43,144 nt of DNA from Bacteroidota bacterium (GTDB lineage Bacteria > Bacteroidota > Bacteroidia > Chitinophagales > Saprospiraceae), in assembly GCA_024743405.1 (NCBI GenBank), contig JANSWP010000061.1, positions 1 to 43,144 of the forward strand, read 5' to 3'. Positions 9,976 to 17,604 of the stretch are shown here, in pieces. The notes below the pieces were generated by a model. The model was not told the DNA's origin. It did not search any database and saw only the letters and a list, made by a program, of their open reading frames with translations. The first letter of the stretch is position 1, and every line of letters starts with the position of its first letter. The position numbers and the translations under genes were made by a program.

Positions 9976-10887
9976 ATGAAAAGAATAATTTACACCCTTT
10001 TATTTTTAGCTTTTTCAATCAGTATGTGGGGACAGAGTGAGTCCTTGTTTACCCATTATATGTTCAATAAACTCAATTACAATCCGGCTTATGCAGGAAG
10101 TAAAGAAGTCTTGGATGCCGGAGCGATATATAGAAATCAATGGTGGTCTGGCATTGATGGCGCACCCAAGACACTTAATGTTTATGCACATCTTCCATTT
10201 GCTAGATTAAGAAATGGGGCAGGAATTTCCTTGATTCAAGATAAAATTGGATTAACAAAGACCTTTTCCTTGGGCTTAAATTATGCTTATCGAATTCCTT
10301 TTGGAAAGAATAATTTAGCTATTGGTTTAAATGGACGTTTTGAAAATATTAATCAAGATTGGACACAAGCGGAAACGGTCAGTTTGACGGATAATTTAAT
10401 TAATGGGTCAGAATTAGCTAATTCTACTTTTAATGCTGGGTTAGGACTTTATTGGACAAGTACTAACTATTATTTGGGGCTTTCTGTTCCTAGGTTTTTG
10501 AAGAATTCATTGTATCAAGACTCTGATGAATTTTCTGCTAATGTGAATTCTTATTACTTCATGGCAGGAGTAATAATGCCAATAGCAAAAAATGTTAAGT
10601 TGTATCCAAATTTCATGGTTAGTCTTAATCCAAACGTTCCATTTGAATTTGACATCAATGCTAATTTACTCTTTTTTGATGCCATTATGTTAGGTGCCAA
10701 TTATCGCTACCAAGACTCTATAGATGGGTTGGTTCAATATCAATTTTCAAATGGGCTGCGGATTGGTGTAGCGATAGATTTTACGGCTTCTGAACTTGCA
10801 AAAGTGACGACAGGAAGTTATGAAATAATGCTTGGATATACCTTCCCTTGTGAAGATTGTAAAATTTTGAATTTAAGGTATTTCTAA
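9976..10887 (+). CDS. PorP/SprF family type IX secretion outer-membrane protein
   Basis: 303 residues with a signal peptide (MKRIIYTLLFLAFSISMWGQ) and the family's hallmark opening of the mature part, SLFTHYMFNKLNYNPAYAGS, followed by RNQWWSGIDGAPKTLNVYAH. The rest alternates polar and hydrophobic residues as in a transmembrane beta-barrel and ends with an aromatic residue (NLRYF). In Flavobacterium johnsoniae SprF is needed for export or surface assembly of SprB, a type B cargo; PorP-family genes commonly sit next to such cargo. Here it lies 108 bp after the adhesin and 133 bp before the OmpA protein, so it is very probably the dedicated partner of that adhesin. I would not call it sprF by name because many paralogues exist per genome. 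Confidence 0.93.
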   Translation: MKRIIYTLLFLAFSISMWGQSESLFTHYMFNKLNYNPAYAGSKEVLDAGAIYRNQWWSGIDGAPKTLNVYAHLPFARLRNGAGISLIQDKIGLTKTFSLGLNYAYRIPFGKNNLAIGLNGRFENINQDWTQAETVSLTDNLINGSELANSTFNAGLGLYWTSTNYYLGLSVPRFLKNSLYQDSDEFSANVNSYYFMAGVIMPIAKNVKLYPNFMVSLNPNVPFEFDINANLLFFDAIMLGANYRYQDSIDGLVQYQFSNGLRIGVAIDFTASELAKVTTGSYEIMLGYTFPCEDCKILNLRYF

Positions 10888-11020
10888 GGATTCCATAATT
10901 AAGGAAGTTTTGAGATATATGGAGTTTCCTATTTGTCTAATAATGAAAATTGAGATAGAGGTATACAATTCATTATCAATCAATTAACAAAAGTAGAAGT
11001 TTAAAATAGTCTATCCAAAA

Positions 11021-12892
11021 ATGAAAAATAAAATAACATTAACCATATTAATCGGATTGCTGATAACCTGCTCTATTTGGGCACAAGAAAATGCATCCGA
11101 TGATGTAGAATTGAAAAATTTAACAGAACTTAACTCTGAATTCCTAGAGTTTAGCCCCATTCCTTTTAAGGATGGATTGATATTTACTTCATCAAGACGA
11201 GCAGGCGGTATATTATCCTGTCCACCGTCGGAATCAGGTAGGTTTTCTGATTTATACTTTTCCAAAAAAGGAACGAATGGCGCCTATGAGGAAGCCAAGA
11301 TTTTGAAGGGTAAAGTAAACGGAAAATACAATGACGGAGTAGCTACCTTTGGGGCAGGAGGTCAAAAAATGTATTTTTCAAGAAATAACATAGAGGGAAA
11401 GAATGTCAATAATATGATTGATCGAAAGATTTATTCGGCAGATTTGATTGAAGGTAATTGGACGAACATTAATAATTTTCCTTACAATAGCGACACTTTT
11501 AGTACCTGTCATCCTACCTTATCTTATGACGGATTGAAACTATATTTTTCGTCTAATAGAGAGGGAGGTTTTGGAGGAATGGATTTATATGTTACGGAGA
11601 TGATTAATGATCAATGGAGTGAGCCAAAAAATTTGGGAGAGAAGGTTAATTCAACGGGCAATGAAATTTTCCCTTTTATTGATAATAGTGGCAATCTTTT
11701 CTTTTCTTCAGATGGACATGCTGGAGAGGGTGGATTGGATATATGGGCAGTTGTTCCTGATGAGTCAGGTGATTGGGGCGAGTTGACTTCTATGGGGGCG
11801 CCATTTAACTCTAGTTTTGATGATTTAGCTTTTTCTACCAATGCAGATGGAACCGAGGGATTTTTTGCTTCCAGCCGGGAAGGAGGACTAGGTATGGATG
11901 ATATTTACAGTTGGAAATATGCTCCCGAGCCTTTAGAAGCGATTATTATTGTATATGATGAGGATACAGGGGAAGAATTGGAAAAAGTTCCGGTATCCAT
12001 TACTCCTGTTCGATTAGGAAGTACCATAGATAAGATTTTTGGAAAGGCAGCTGTAGAGCAAAAAATAGTCATTGAGACAGATCCATTAGGTGCCTTAACC
12101 TATCAAGTGAAAAGAGAATCAGAATATGCCTTGCACGCCGAAAAGCCTGGATATATCCCGGCTGATCGACTAGTGACAACCCTGGAATTGACTAAAGATG
12201 GAGAGTATAGAATTCCGATAAAAAGAGACAGGGTACTAGTTGATTTAACTGGCTTGGTCGTCAATAAGGAAACTAATGAGTCTATTTCTATGGCCGATGT
12301 TATAGTGATTGATAAATCAACAGGCGAAGAAGTTGAAATGAAGTCTGATGAGAACGGGAATTTTGGTGTTGAAATAGATTGTAAGCATGATTATGAAATG
12401 AAGGCATCTAAAGATGGATTTGCAGATGGTTCGATCAATTTGACCTCCATATTAACTGATTGTACTAATAATATCCTAGAGCAACCTGTTATCAAATTGG
12501 CACCTAAAGTTAAAATTGTTTTAGAGGGTGTGTATTTTGATTTTGATAAAGCGACCCTTCGACCGGAAGGAAAAGAAGCTTTAAATACGGTCGTTAATTA
12601 TTTGAAAAGATATCCAACCTTAGAAATTCTTCTTACTGCGCACACCGATTGCCGTGGATCAGATGAATACAATATGGATTTATCGGAAAGAAGAGCGAAA
12701 TCAGCGATTGATTATATTGGTGCAGAAGGAATTGATGCGAGCAGGTATAGTTCTAAAGGCTTTGGTGAATCTAAGTTAGTTAATGAATGTGATGATGGCG
12801 TAAAATGTACCAAAGAACAACATCAAGCGAATAGACGAGTAGAAGTTGAAATTACTAAATTTGAAGAGGAAAATGTTGAGATAGAGAAGTAA
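11021..12892 (+). CDS. Beta-propeller / OmpA-domain protein, PorE-like
   Basis: 623 residues. Signal peptide to about residue 22 (ending CSIWAQ). Residues about 40-305 hold PD40/WD40-like propeller strands (FSPIPFKDGLIFTSSRRAGG, LSYDGLKLYFSSNREGG, FIDNSGNLFFSSDG). Two carboxypeptidase-regulatory-like folds follow, the clearer one at about 407-480. Residues about 503-615 form an OmpA C-terminal domain (VYFDFDKATLRPEG, HTDCRGSDEYNMDLSERRA) with the Asp and Arg that bind diaminopimelate in peptidoglycan. PorE of Porphyromonas has the same propeller-CRD-OmpA order plus TPRs, which I do not see here. The expected role is to tether the surface or export assembly encoded just upstream to the cell wall. 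It is the last gene of the unit and ends 20 bp before a strong terminator. Confidence 0.92.
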   Translation: MKNKITLTILIGLLITCSIWAQENASDDVELKNLTELNSEFLEFSPIPFKDGLIFTSSRRAGGILSCPPSESGRFSDLYFSKKGTNGAYEEAKILKGKVNGKYNDGVATFGAGGQKMYFSRNNIEGKNVNNMIDRKIYSADLIEGNWTNINNFPYNSDTFSTCHPTLSYDGLKLYFSSNREGGFGGMDLYVTEMINDQWSEPKNLGEKVNSTGNEIFPFIDNSGNLFFSSDGHAGEGGLDIWAVVPDESGDWGELTSMGAPFNSSFDDLAFSTNADGTEGFFASSREGGLGMDDIYSWKYAPEPLEAIIIVYDEDTGEELEKVPVSITPVRLGSTIDKIFGKAAVEQKIVIETDPLGALTYQVKRESEYALHAEKPGYIPADRLVTTLELTKDGEYRIPIKRDRVLVDLTGLVVNKETNESISMADVIVIDKSTGEEVEMKSDENGNFGVEIDCKHDYEMKASKDGFADGSINLTSILTDCTNNILEQPVIKLAPKVKIVLEGVYFDFDKATLRPEGKEALNTVVNYLKRYPTLEILLTAHTDCRGSDEYNMDLSERRAKSAIDYIGAEGIDASRYSSKGFGESKLVNECDDGVKCTKEQHQANRRVEVEITKFEEENVEIEK

Positions 12893-12911
12893 GGTAAATA
12901 GAGGATACCCT

Positions 12912-12958
12912 TAACTAAAAAGCTGTTCAAAATAACCTTTTGAACAGCTTTTTAGTTA
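12912..12958. terminator. Bidirectional intrinsic terminator
   Basis: Perfect inverted repeat of 21 bp per arm (12912-12932 and 12938-12958) around the 5-nt loop TAACC. The stem starts with A-runs and ends with T-runs, so it works for both the OmpA-protein gene (plus) and the converging 2TM-protein gene (minus). Confidence 0.92.
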
Positions 12959-12983
12959 TATGTTAATGTGTGTAATAAAAAAA

Positions 12984-13364
12984 TTAAACAAGATCAGAAT
13001 CAGTATAATTTTTGCGCAATTCCTTTAGTTCCAAATGCTCATTCATATCGATTTCTCTATTTTTTTTTATAGGTTGGTTTGGATAGCTTTTTCTAAGATT
13101 ATCCATTTCTTTTTTAATTTCCTTATCTTCCCATTCCTCACTTAAAATGCCACTACCTGGCAATCCAAACACATTGATATAATGAAACATAAGCCCCATT
13201 CCCCAGAAAAATGGCAAAGGAAGCGCGTTAAATGGATCACCTTCTATGATGCCCATAAAAAGGATAAAACAATTCATCATCAAGTAGATTTTTAGATGTC
13301 TGTAAAATCCTTTCTTGCGCTTTACTCTTTTTTGTGCCCTTTTATAAAGATCTTGTTCATGCAT
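12984..13364 (-). CDS. 2TM domain-containing small membrane protein (copy 1)
   Basis: 126 residues matching the short 2TM family common in Bacteroidota: a basic N-terminus (KRAQKRVKRKKGFYRHL), a first membrane segment (KIYLMMNCFILFMGII), a second (LPLPFFWGMGLMFHYINVF) and the family's GILSEEWEDKEIKKEM stretch. It ends with EHLELKELRKNY and an acidic tail, a motif shared with the neighbouring copy upstream. Function is unknown; the same domain is found fused to LytTR or histidine-kinase parts in relatives, suggesting membrane sensing, but nothing here shows that. Likely cotranscribed with the next two upstream genes. Confidence 0.88.
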   Translation of the reverse strand: MHEQDLYKRAQKRVKRKKGFYRHLKIYLMMNCFILFMGIIEGDPFNALPLPFFWGMGLMFHYINVFGLPGSGILSEEWEDKEIKKEMDNLRKSYPNQPIKKNREIDMNEHLELKELRKNYTDSDLV

Positions 13365-13437
13365 ATTAATTGATGGTTGTGGATGATCCTTTTCCGGAAG
13401 AAAGATTTAGGAAATTAAACCGGAAGTGGACTACCAA

Positions 13438-13830
13438 TTATACAAACTCCGAATCATCATAATTTTTGCGTAGCTCTTTTAACTCAAGGTGCTCATCCAT
13501 ATTCATTTTCCTGGAAGATTTTTTTGATTTGGAAATTTCGAATGATTCGTCATCCATTCCCATTTTTCGTAATTCTCTTTCCATTTCTTTCTCTTCCCAT
13601 TCTTTGGATAAAACACCAAAACCAGGAATCCCAAAAACGCCTACATAATGAAAAGCAAGACCAACACCCCAAGATGCCAACGGGAAAATGAACCAAATTC
13701 GATTGGTCGTAAGGATATTGAGAAGCATCAAAAAAGCATTAACGATGACGAAAGAAGCTAGATGAAAATAAAATCCTTTTTTGCGGTTAACTCTTCTTTT
13801 AGCTCTTCGAATATGATAATCTGTTGTCAT
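13438..13830 (-). CDS. 2TM domain-containing small membrane protein (copy 2)
   Basis: 130 residues, a clear paralogue of the following gene: RRAKRRVNRKKGFYFHL, two membrane segments (ASFVIVNAFLMLLNIL and IFPLASWGVGLAFHYVGVF), GVLSKEWEEKEMERELRKM, a Ser/Lys-rich linker, then the shared tail EHLELKELRKNYDDSEFV. The gap to copy 1 is 73 bp. The linker is the most diverged part, so the membrane pair and the tail are what selection keeps. Function unknown. Confidence 0.88.
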   Translation of the reverse strand: MTTDYHIRRAKRRVNRKKGFYFHLASFVIVNAFLMLLNILTTNRIWFIFPLASWGVGLAFHYVGVFGIPGFGVLSKEWEEKEMERELRKMGMDDESFEISKSKKSSRKMNMDEHLELKELRKNYDDSEFV

Positions 13831-13909
13831 TTCTGTGAATTTGAGAGTGAAGAAAGTGGTTTTCTTTTAAGCTTTTAAAATATATAGACCAACTAATTAT
13901 TTTTTATGA

Positions 13910-14281
13910 TTATCCGGTAGTCGCTCCTGTTTTTTCGAACATTTTCCGTCCAAGTGTTCCGGTCATTGCCGCAAATCCGCCTAAAATGCCTCCAAGTAGT
14001 CCTGTAAGGTAAATCATTTGAGAGCCGCCCATTCCTCCAAAGAGTTCTCCCATTTTGGATGACAATAGTCCAAGGTTTGAAGCATCCAGAAAACCTGCAA
14101 ATCCACCCCATAATAAAGAGACTGCTAAGAAACCGGCTAAGTAACTAGATAAACTATTTTCAAATTTGAAGAAAAAACCTACCAGTCCTGCGACGACCAT
14201 GATGATCCACCAGGGTAGAAATAATTGTGCAACGAAGCCTAAAACTATGATTAAGAGAATTTCGAAAATTATTTTTTTCAT
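13910..14281 (-). CDS. Small polytopic membrane protein of unknown function
   Basis: 123 residues, very hydrophobic and glycine-rich, with about four membrane segments: IIFEILLIIVLGFVAQLFL, WWIIMVVAGLVGFFF, YLAGFLAVSLLWGGFAGFL and MIYLTGLLGGILGGFAAMTG. The GxxxG-type glycine spacing in the last segment suggests helix packing. It is the first gene of a probable three-gene minus-strand unit with the two 2TM proteins (79 bp gap). An overlapping ORF in another frame (down to 13893) is arginine- and tryptophan-rich and looks like a shadow. No function can be assigned. Confidence 0.75.
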   Translation of the reverse strand: MKKIIFEILLIIVLGFVAQLFLPWWIIMVVAGLVGFFFKFENSLSSYLAGFLAVSLLWGGFAGFLDASNLGLLSSKMGELFGGMGGSQMIYLTGLLGGILGGFAAMTGTLGRKMFEKTGATTG

Positions 14282-14446
14282 TATATTGATATGATTTTTA
14301 TTGATAAACGAAATAGTAAGAAGCCTGGTAGTGCTAATAAAATTGGGAAGATAAGTTAGTAATTCCCAATAAAAAGAAATTTAAGACAAAGCGTTTCATT
14401 AATTTTAAAGAACAAATTAATTATAAAATTAATTTTACAACATTTT

Positions 14447-14454
14447 TAGGTTTG
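14447..14454 (+). promoter_or_regulatory. Candidate -7 promoter element of queE
   Basis: TAGGTTTG matches TAnnTTTG 18 bp before the queE ATG, which would give a very short leader. The -33 element is not obvious. No preQ1 riboswitch is visible. Confidence 0.35.
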
Positions 14455-14471
14455 AAATTCCTTTACTACAA

Positions 14472-15104
14472 ATGTACAAAGTCAAAGAAATATATTATAC
14501 GCTGCAAGGAGAAGGGGCACATGCAGGGCGACCCGCCGTCTTTTGTCGATTTACAGGTTGCAATTTGTGGACCGGTAGGGAAGAAGATCGTCACAAAGCA
14601 ATATGTAAATTTTGTGATACGGATTTTTGGGGTACCGATGGTGAAAATGGAGGGAAATACACGGCCAAAGATTTAGCTGGAAAAGTAGCCAGTTTATGGC
14701 CAACCAGTTTAGATATTGGAACGCCTTATGTGGTTTGCACTGGTGGGGAGCCGCTTTTACAGTTGGATAAAAAACTGGTTGAGGCATTTCACGAATTAGG
14801 ATTGCAAATAGGTGTTGAGACAAATGGTACTAAACTCCCTCCTAACGATTTAGATTGGATTTGCGTAAGCCCCAAAGCAGGAGGAGAACTAAAGTTGCAA
14901 TCAGGTCATGAATTAAAGCTTGTTTTTCCACAAAAAGGTGCTGAACCAATTCTTTTTGAGAACCTTGAATTTGAAAATTTCTATCTACAACCTATGGATG
15001 GTCCAGATATTGAGCGCAATACAGCATTGACTTTAAAATACTGCCTTGAAAATCCAAAATGGAGTTTAAGTATTCAGACTCATAAGATATTGAAGATACC
15101 GTAG
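14472..15104 (+). CDS. queE: 7-carboxy-7-deazaguanine synthase (radical SAM)
   Basis: 210 residues. QueE converts 6-carboxytetrahydropterin to 7-carboxy-7-deazaguanine, the ring-contraction step towards preQ0 and queuosine in tRNA. The N-terminus YTLQGEGAHAGRPAVFCRF is diagnostic, and the cluster-binding cysteines are Cys30, Cys45 and Cys48, i.e. the CX14CX2C variant of QueE in place of the common radical-SAM CX3CX2C. CTGGEPLLQLD supplies the SAM-binding GGE motif, and VETNGT and SPKAGGELKL follow as in the family. No queC, queD or queF gene is adjacent. An earlier in-frame start is not needed; this ATG gives the normal family N-terminus. Confidence 0.96.
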   Translation: MYKVKEIYYTLQGEGAHAGRPAVFCRFTGCNLWTGREEDRHKAICKFCDTDFWGTDGENGGKYTAKDLAGKVASLWPTSLDIGTPYVVCTGGEPLLQLDKKLVEAFHELGLQIGVETNGTKLPPNDLDWICVSPKAGGELKLQSGHELKLVFPQKGAEPILFENLEFENFYLQPMDGPDIERNTALTLKYCLENPKWSLSIQTHKILKIP

Positions 15105-15185
15105 TACTCAATCCAGCTAAAACTGACGGATAATCTTTGGTGTTATTTCCGTCTGCATTTCGTTAAAAATACTTACTTTAGCTAT

Positions 15186-15534
15186 GGCTATACCTGGGCT
15201 TTTTTCCTCTCTCAAGACGAGCCTATTCCCATTCGGGAGTTTATCGACCGATTGTTAGAAACAGGTGGGCTTCCGCCAGTAGATAAAACGATGAATCCTA
15301 AGATTGCTTTATTTTTAGGATGGATGATGCAAAATGTATTTAGGTTGTTCCGTATTAAAACAGAGCCATCTATTACGCCTTTTTATGGCAAAGCACCTAT
15401 CTAGTCCACATTGGTATGATATTTCAGCGGCAAAGCGTTATCTAGGATATGTACCTGTTGTTTCTATAGATGAGGGGATGAAGAAATTGAAAGAATGGGT
15501 TGAGTCGGAGGTTAATTTTTCCACGTCGCCTTAA
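15186..15534 (+). pseudogene. Remnant of an NAD-dependent epimerase / 3-beta-hydroxysteroid dehydrogenase-like gene, frameshifted
   Basis: Only the C-terminal third survives. In one frame from about 15198 the DNA reads FLSQDEPIPIREFIDRLL, then GGLPPVDKTM and on to EPSITPF, before a stop at 15402; in the next frame from about 15385 it continues MAKHLSSPHWYDISAAKRYL and GYVPVVSIDEGMKKLKEW, ending at 15534. Joined, these give the normal C-terminus of 3-beta-HSD-type NAD-dependent epimerases. The two frames are reconciled by removing one T from the run of five at 15380-15384. The NAD-binding Rossmann N-terminus is absent; upstream lies queE, and the left boundary abuts a short dispersed-repeat-like sequence. 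The gene is dead by both truncation and frameshift. Confidence 0.82.
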
Positions 15535-15544
15535 AAGCATCAAC

Positions 15545-15577
15545 AAAAAAAAGGGCGCAAAATTATTTACGCCCTTT
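15545..15577 (-). terminator. Intrinsic terminator of tRNA-Lys
   Basis: CGCCCTTT (15570-15577) pairs with AAAGGGCG (15550-15557); read on the minus strand the hairpin is followed by a run of T (complement of the A-run 15545-15552). It lies about 40 bp beyond the tRNA 3' end. Confidence 0.85.
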
Positions 15578-15615
15578 CGAGTTTATTTGTTTGACAATCT
15601 CTTGATTGTACATTG

Positions 15616-15688
15616 TGATCCCGCTGGGGCTCGAACCCAGGACCCCTTGATTAAAAGTCAAGTGCTCTACCAACTGAGCTACGGAATC
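15616..15688 (-). tRNA. tRNA-Lys (anticodon TTT)
   Basis: A 73-nt cloverleaf can be drawn in full on the minus strand: acceptor GATTCCG with CGGGATC (one G-T pair) and discriminator A; D stem GCTC/GAGC; anticodon stem CTTGA/TCAAG with loop CTTTTAA, giving anticodon TTT; 5-nt variable region; T stem CTGGG/CCCAG with loop TTCGAGC. The 3' CCA is not encoded (CAA follows), so it must be added after transcription. It has its own promoter upstream and terminator downstream. Confidence 0.97.
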
Positions 15689-15779
15689 TTACTATATTTT
15701 TGATAAATATAAGGACATCTTTATACAAAAAAAAGTCCTAAAATCATTATCAAAAAAATGCCTTTCTTCAAAAGCGACG

Positions 15780-15809
15780 CAAAGATACAAGGTTAAAATA
15801 CATATGCAA
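15780..15809 (-). promoter_or_regulatory. Promoter of tRNA-Lys, full Bacteroidota consensus
   Basis: On the minus strand TTG (15809-15807) is followed after 19 nt by TATCTTTG (15787-15780) and then CGTCGC. This is a complete match to the Bacteroidota sigma consensus (T)TTG-N19-TAnnTTTG. Transcription would begin some 85 nt before the mature tRNA. Confidence 0.75.
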
Positions 15810-15879
15810 GAAAGAATGACACATTTTTATAATTATATTTATAAAGTTCTCATTCTATTTTGATTACCTGCTAAAAAAA

Positions 15880-16575
15880 TCATTTAGGAGGCTTCGCTTG
15901 ATTAACGGCAGCTAAAAATTGGGCTTGATTTTCATAGCTTGAAAGAACATGCGTTGCACCCATCTTCAATAGGGCCTCATGATCTCCCTTTCGACGAATC
16001 CCAACAAAATTAATATTCATATTTCGAGTAGTTTGCACATCCCAAGGGGCATCTCCAATATAGGTGGTTCTTTTAATGGTGTGATTTTCTTGGGCCTTAT
16101 CCAAAACGACTTGAATAATTTCTTCGCGACTATTTTTATCATCAGCTCCACTAATCATAATTTGGTCAAGTTTAAAACCTAAATGTTCCAATTTTATAGT
16201 TGCTGGAAGGTGCCATCCTCCTGTACCAATACCGACCACATAATCTTCATGATTTAGCAAATAATTGATGGTATTGACCGCATTGGGTACCTCTTGAAAT
16301 TCGTGTGGGGCCGTTTTTCTTTTTTCAAGGATTGACGCTGCAAAGGCCTGTTGAAAATCAGAAATTTCGTTTGATGGAGGTATTCGATTAAACTGGTCTT
16401 GGATGACAGTTCGAAAAATAACATGGTCTGTTACATGCGGATATTTGCTCCAGTCAATGGTTGGAAAATTTCTTTTATAAATCTTTTGATAAGTATCGGC
16501 AAAGCACTGGCTATCAATTTTATTTGAATACAATAACGTGCCATCAATATCGAAAATAATTAGTGTTTTACCCAT
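15880..16575 (-). CDS. HAD-superfamily hydrolase (phosphoglycolate phosphatase-like)
   Basis: 231 residues. Motif I is FDIDGTLL with nucleophile Asp9 and acid Asp11; motif II is in VGIGTGGW; the motif III lysine is probably in the region before TYIGDAPWDV, which is motif IV (GDxxxD). The helical cap lies between motifs I and II, as in the Gph/PGMB-like class. It should dephosphorylate a small phosphorylated metabolite in the cytoplasm; the substrate is not predictable. The start ATG lies 6 bp after the ferrochelatase stop on the same strand, so the two genes are cotranscribed, though HAD phosphatases have no known step in heme synthesis. Confidence 0.92.
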   Translation of the reverse strand: MGKTLIIFDIDGTLLYSNKIDSQCFADTYQKIYKRNFPTIDWSKYPHVTDHVIFRTVIQDQFNRIPPSNEISDFQQAFAASILEKRKTAPHEFQEVPNAVNTINYLLNHEDYVVGIGTGGWHLPATIKLEHLGFKLDQIMISGADDKNSREEIIQVVLDKAQENHTIKRTTYIGDAPWDVQTTRNMNINFVGIRRKGDHEALLKMGATHVLSSYENQAQFLAAVNQAKPPK

Positions 16576-16581
16576 AATATA

Positions 16582-17604
16582 TTACTGTGATTTTACCATT
16601 TCTCCAATAGCTTTAATCCATTTTGGATTACCATTTAGACTTTCTACTAAATCCACTTTTTCACCTCCTAATTCTTCAAATTCTTCTTGATATTCAACTC
16701 CAATCTCTATAGTAGTTTCCAAACAATCAGATACAAATGCAGGACAGAATACTAATAATTTTTTATCTCCTTTTTCTGATCGTTTTTTGATGATATCACT
16801 TGTGTAAGGTTGTGCCCAGACTTCTTTCCCTAATCTTGATTGAAAACAAGTGGTATATTCTTCAGGTGTCAATCCTAGCTTTTTCACTATCGCCTTGGTT
16901 GTTGCATAACACTGTGCTGAGTAACAGAATTGATTCTTAATCGACAAATTTTGGCAACAATCCTCGCTTTGAAGACAATGATTACAGGCACTCGCTTTTC
17001 TTAATTGGCGTTGGGGTAAACCATGGTAACTGAATAATATATGATCATATTCTTCCAGATTATATTTCTTGGAGTTTTCAACAAATACATCAATCATCGG
17101 CTCATAATCAAAATAGGAGTTTATGAATTTAACGGATGGAATTTCCTGTTTTTTAGCTAAAAGCCGCATAACCTCCTCATGAACCGACCCAGTTGTTGCA
17201 CTTGCATATTGAGGAAACATAGGGAAGACAATGATCTCTGATACTTGTTTCGCTAATAATTTATCTATGGCGGATTCAACACTTGGGCTTTGATAGCGCA
17301 TCGCTAAAGCAACCTCAAACTCTTCTCCTAATTCTTTTTGAAGACCCAATTCGACCTCCTCTCCATAAACCTTGAGTGGTGATCCTTTTTCTGTCCAAAG
17401 TTCTTTATATAATTTAGTCGAACTACTTGTCCGAAACGGGAGAATAATGCCGCGTACTAATAAGTTTCTGGCAATCCAAGGATAATCAATGACTCTTGGA
17501 TCTAGTAAAAACTGTTTGAGGTATTTATAAACCGCTGACCATTTTGGTGCATCAGGTGTTCCTAAATTGACGATTAATACTCCTTTTTTCCCGAATGTTT
17601 GCAT
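16582..17604 (-). CDS. hemH: Ferrochelatase
   Basis: 340 residues from the ATG at 17604. An upstream in-frame TTG at 17637 adds 11 residues that do not look like the family N-terminus, whereas MQTFGKKGVLIVNLGTPDAP does. The enzyme inserts ferrous iron into protoporphyrin IX (or the metal into coproporphyrin, depending on the branch) as the last chelation step of heme synthesis. LFSYHGLPQRQ contains the catalytic His; SDCLETTIEIGVEY holds the conserved Glu. Cysteines cluster at CNHCLQSEDCC and QFCYSAQC, which could hold an Fe-S cluster or disulfides; this is only a possibility. The HAD hydrolase gene follows 6 bp later. Confidence 0.95.
   Translation of the reverse strand: MQTFGKKGVLIVNLGTPDAPKWSAVYKYLKQFLLDPRVIDYPWIARNLLVRGIILPFRTSSSTKLYKELWTEKGSPLKVYGEEVELGLQKELGEEFEVALAMRYQSPSVESAIDKLLAKQVSEIIVFPMFPQYASATTGSVHEEVMRLLAKKQEIPSVKFINSYFDYEPMIDVFVENSKKYNLEEYDHILFSYHGLPQRQLRKASACNHCLQSEDCCQNLSIKNQFCYSAQCYATTKAIVKKLGLTPEEYTTCFQSRLGKEVWAQPYTSDIIKKRSEKGDKKLLVFCPAFVSDCLETTIEIGVEYQEEFEELGGEKVDLVESLNGNPKWIKAIGEMVKSQ

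Noticed and set aside
14282-14471. preQ1 riboswitch before queE
   Set aside because: I see no compact preQ1 aptamer (stem, loop and A-rich tail overlapping the start). An 8-bp stem at 14342-14370 exists but does not resemble it.
15500-15703. Plus-strand ORF of 67 codons over the tRNA region
   Set aside because: It reads antisense through tRNA-Lys; the peptide PAGARTQDPLIKSQVLYQLS is the familiar artefact of translating a tRNA backwards.
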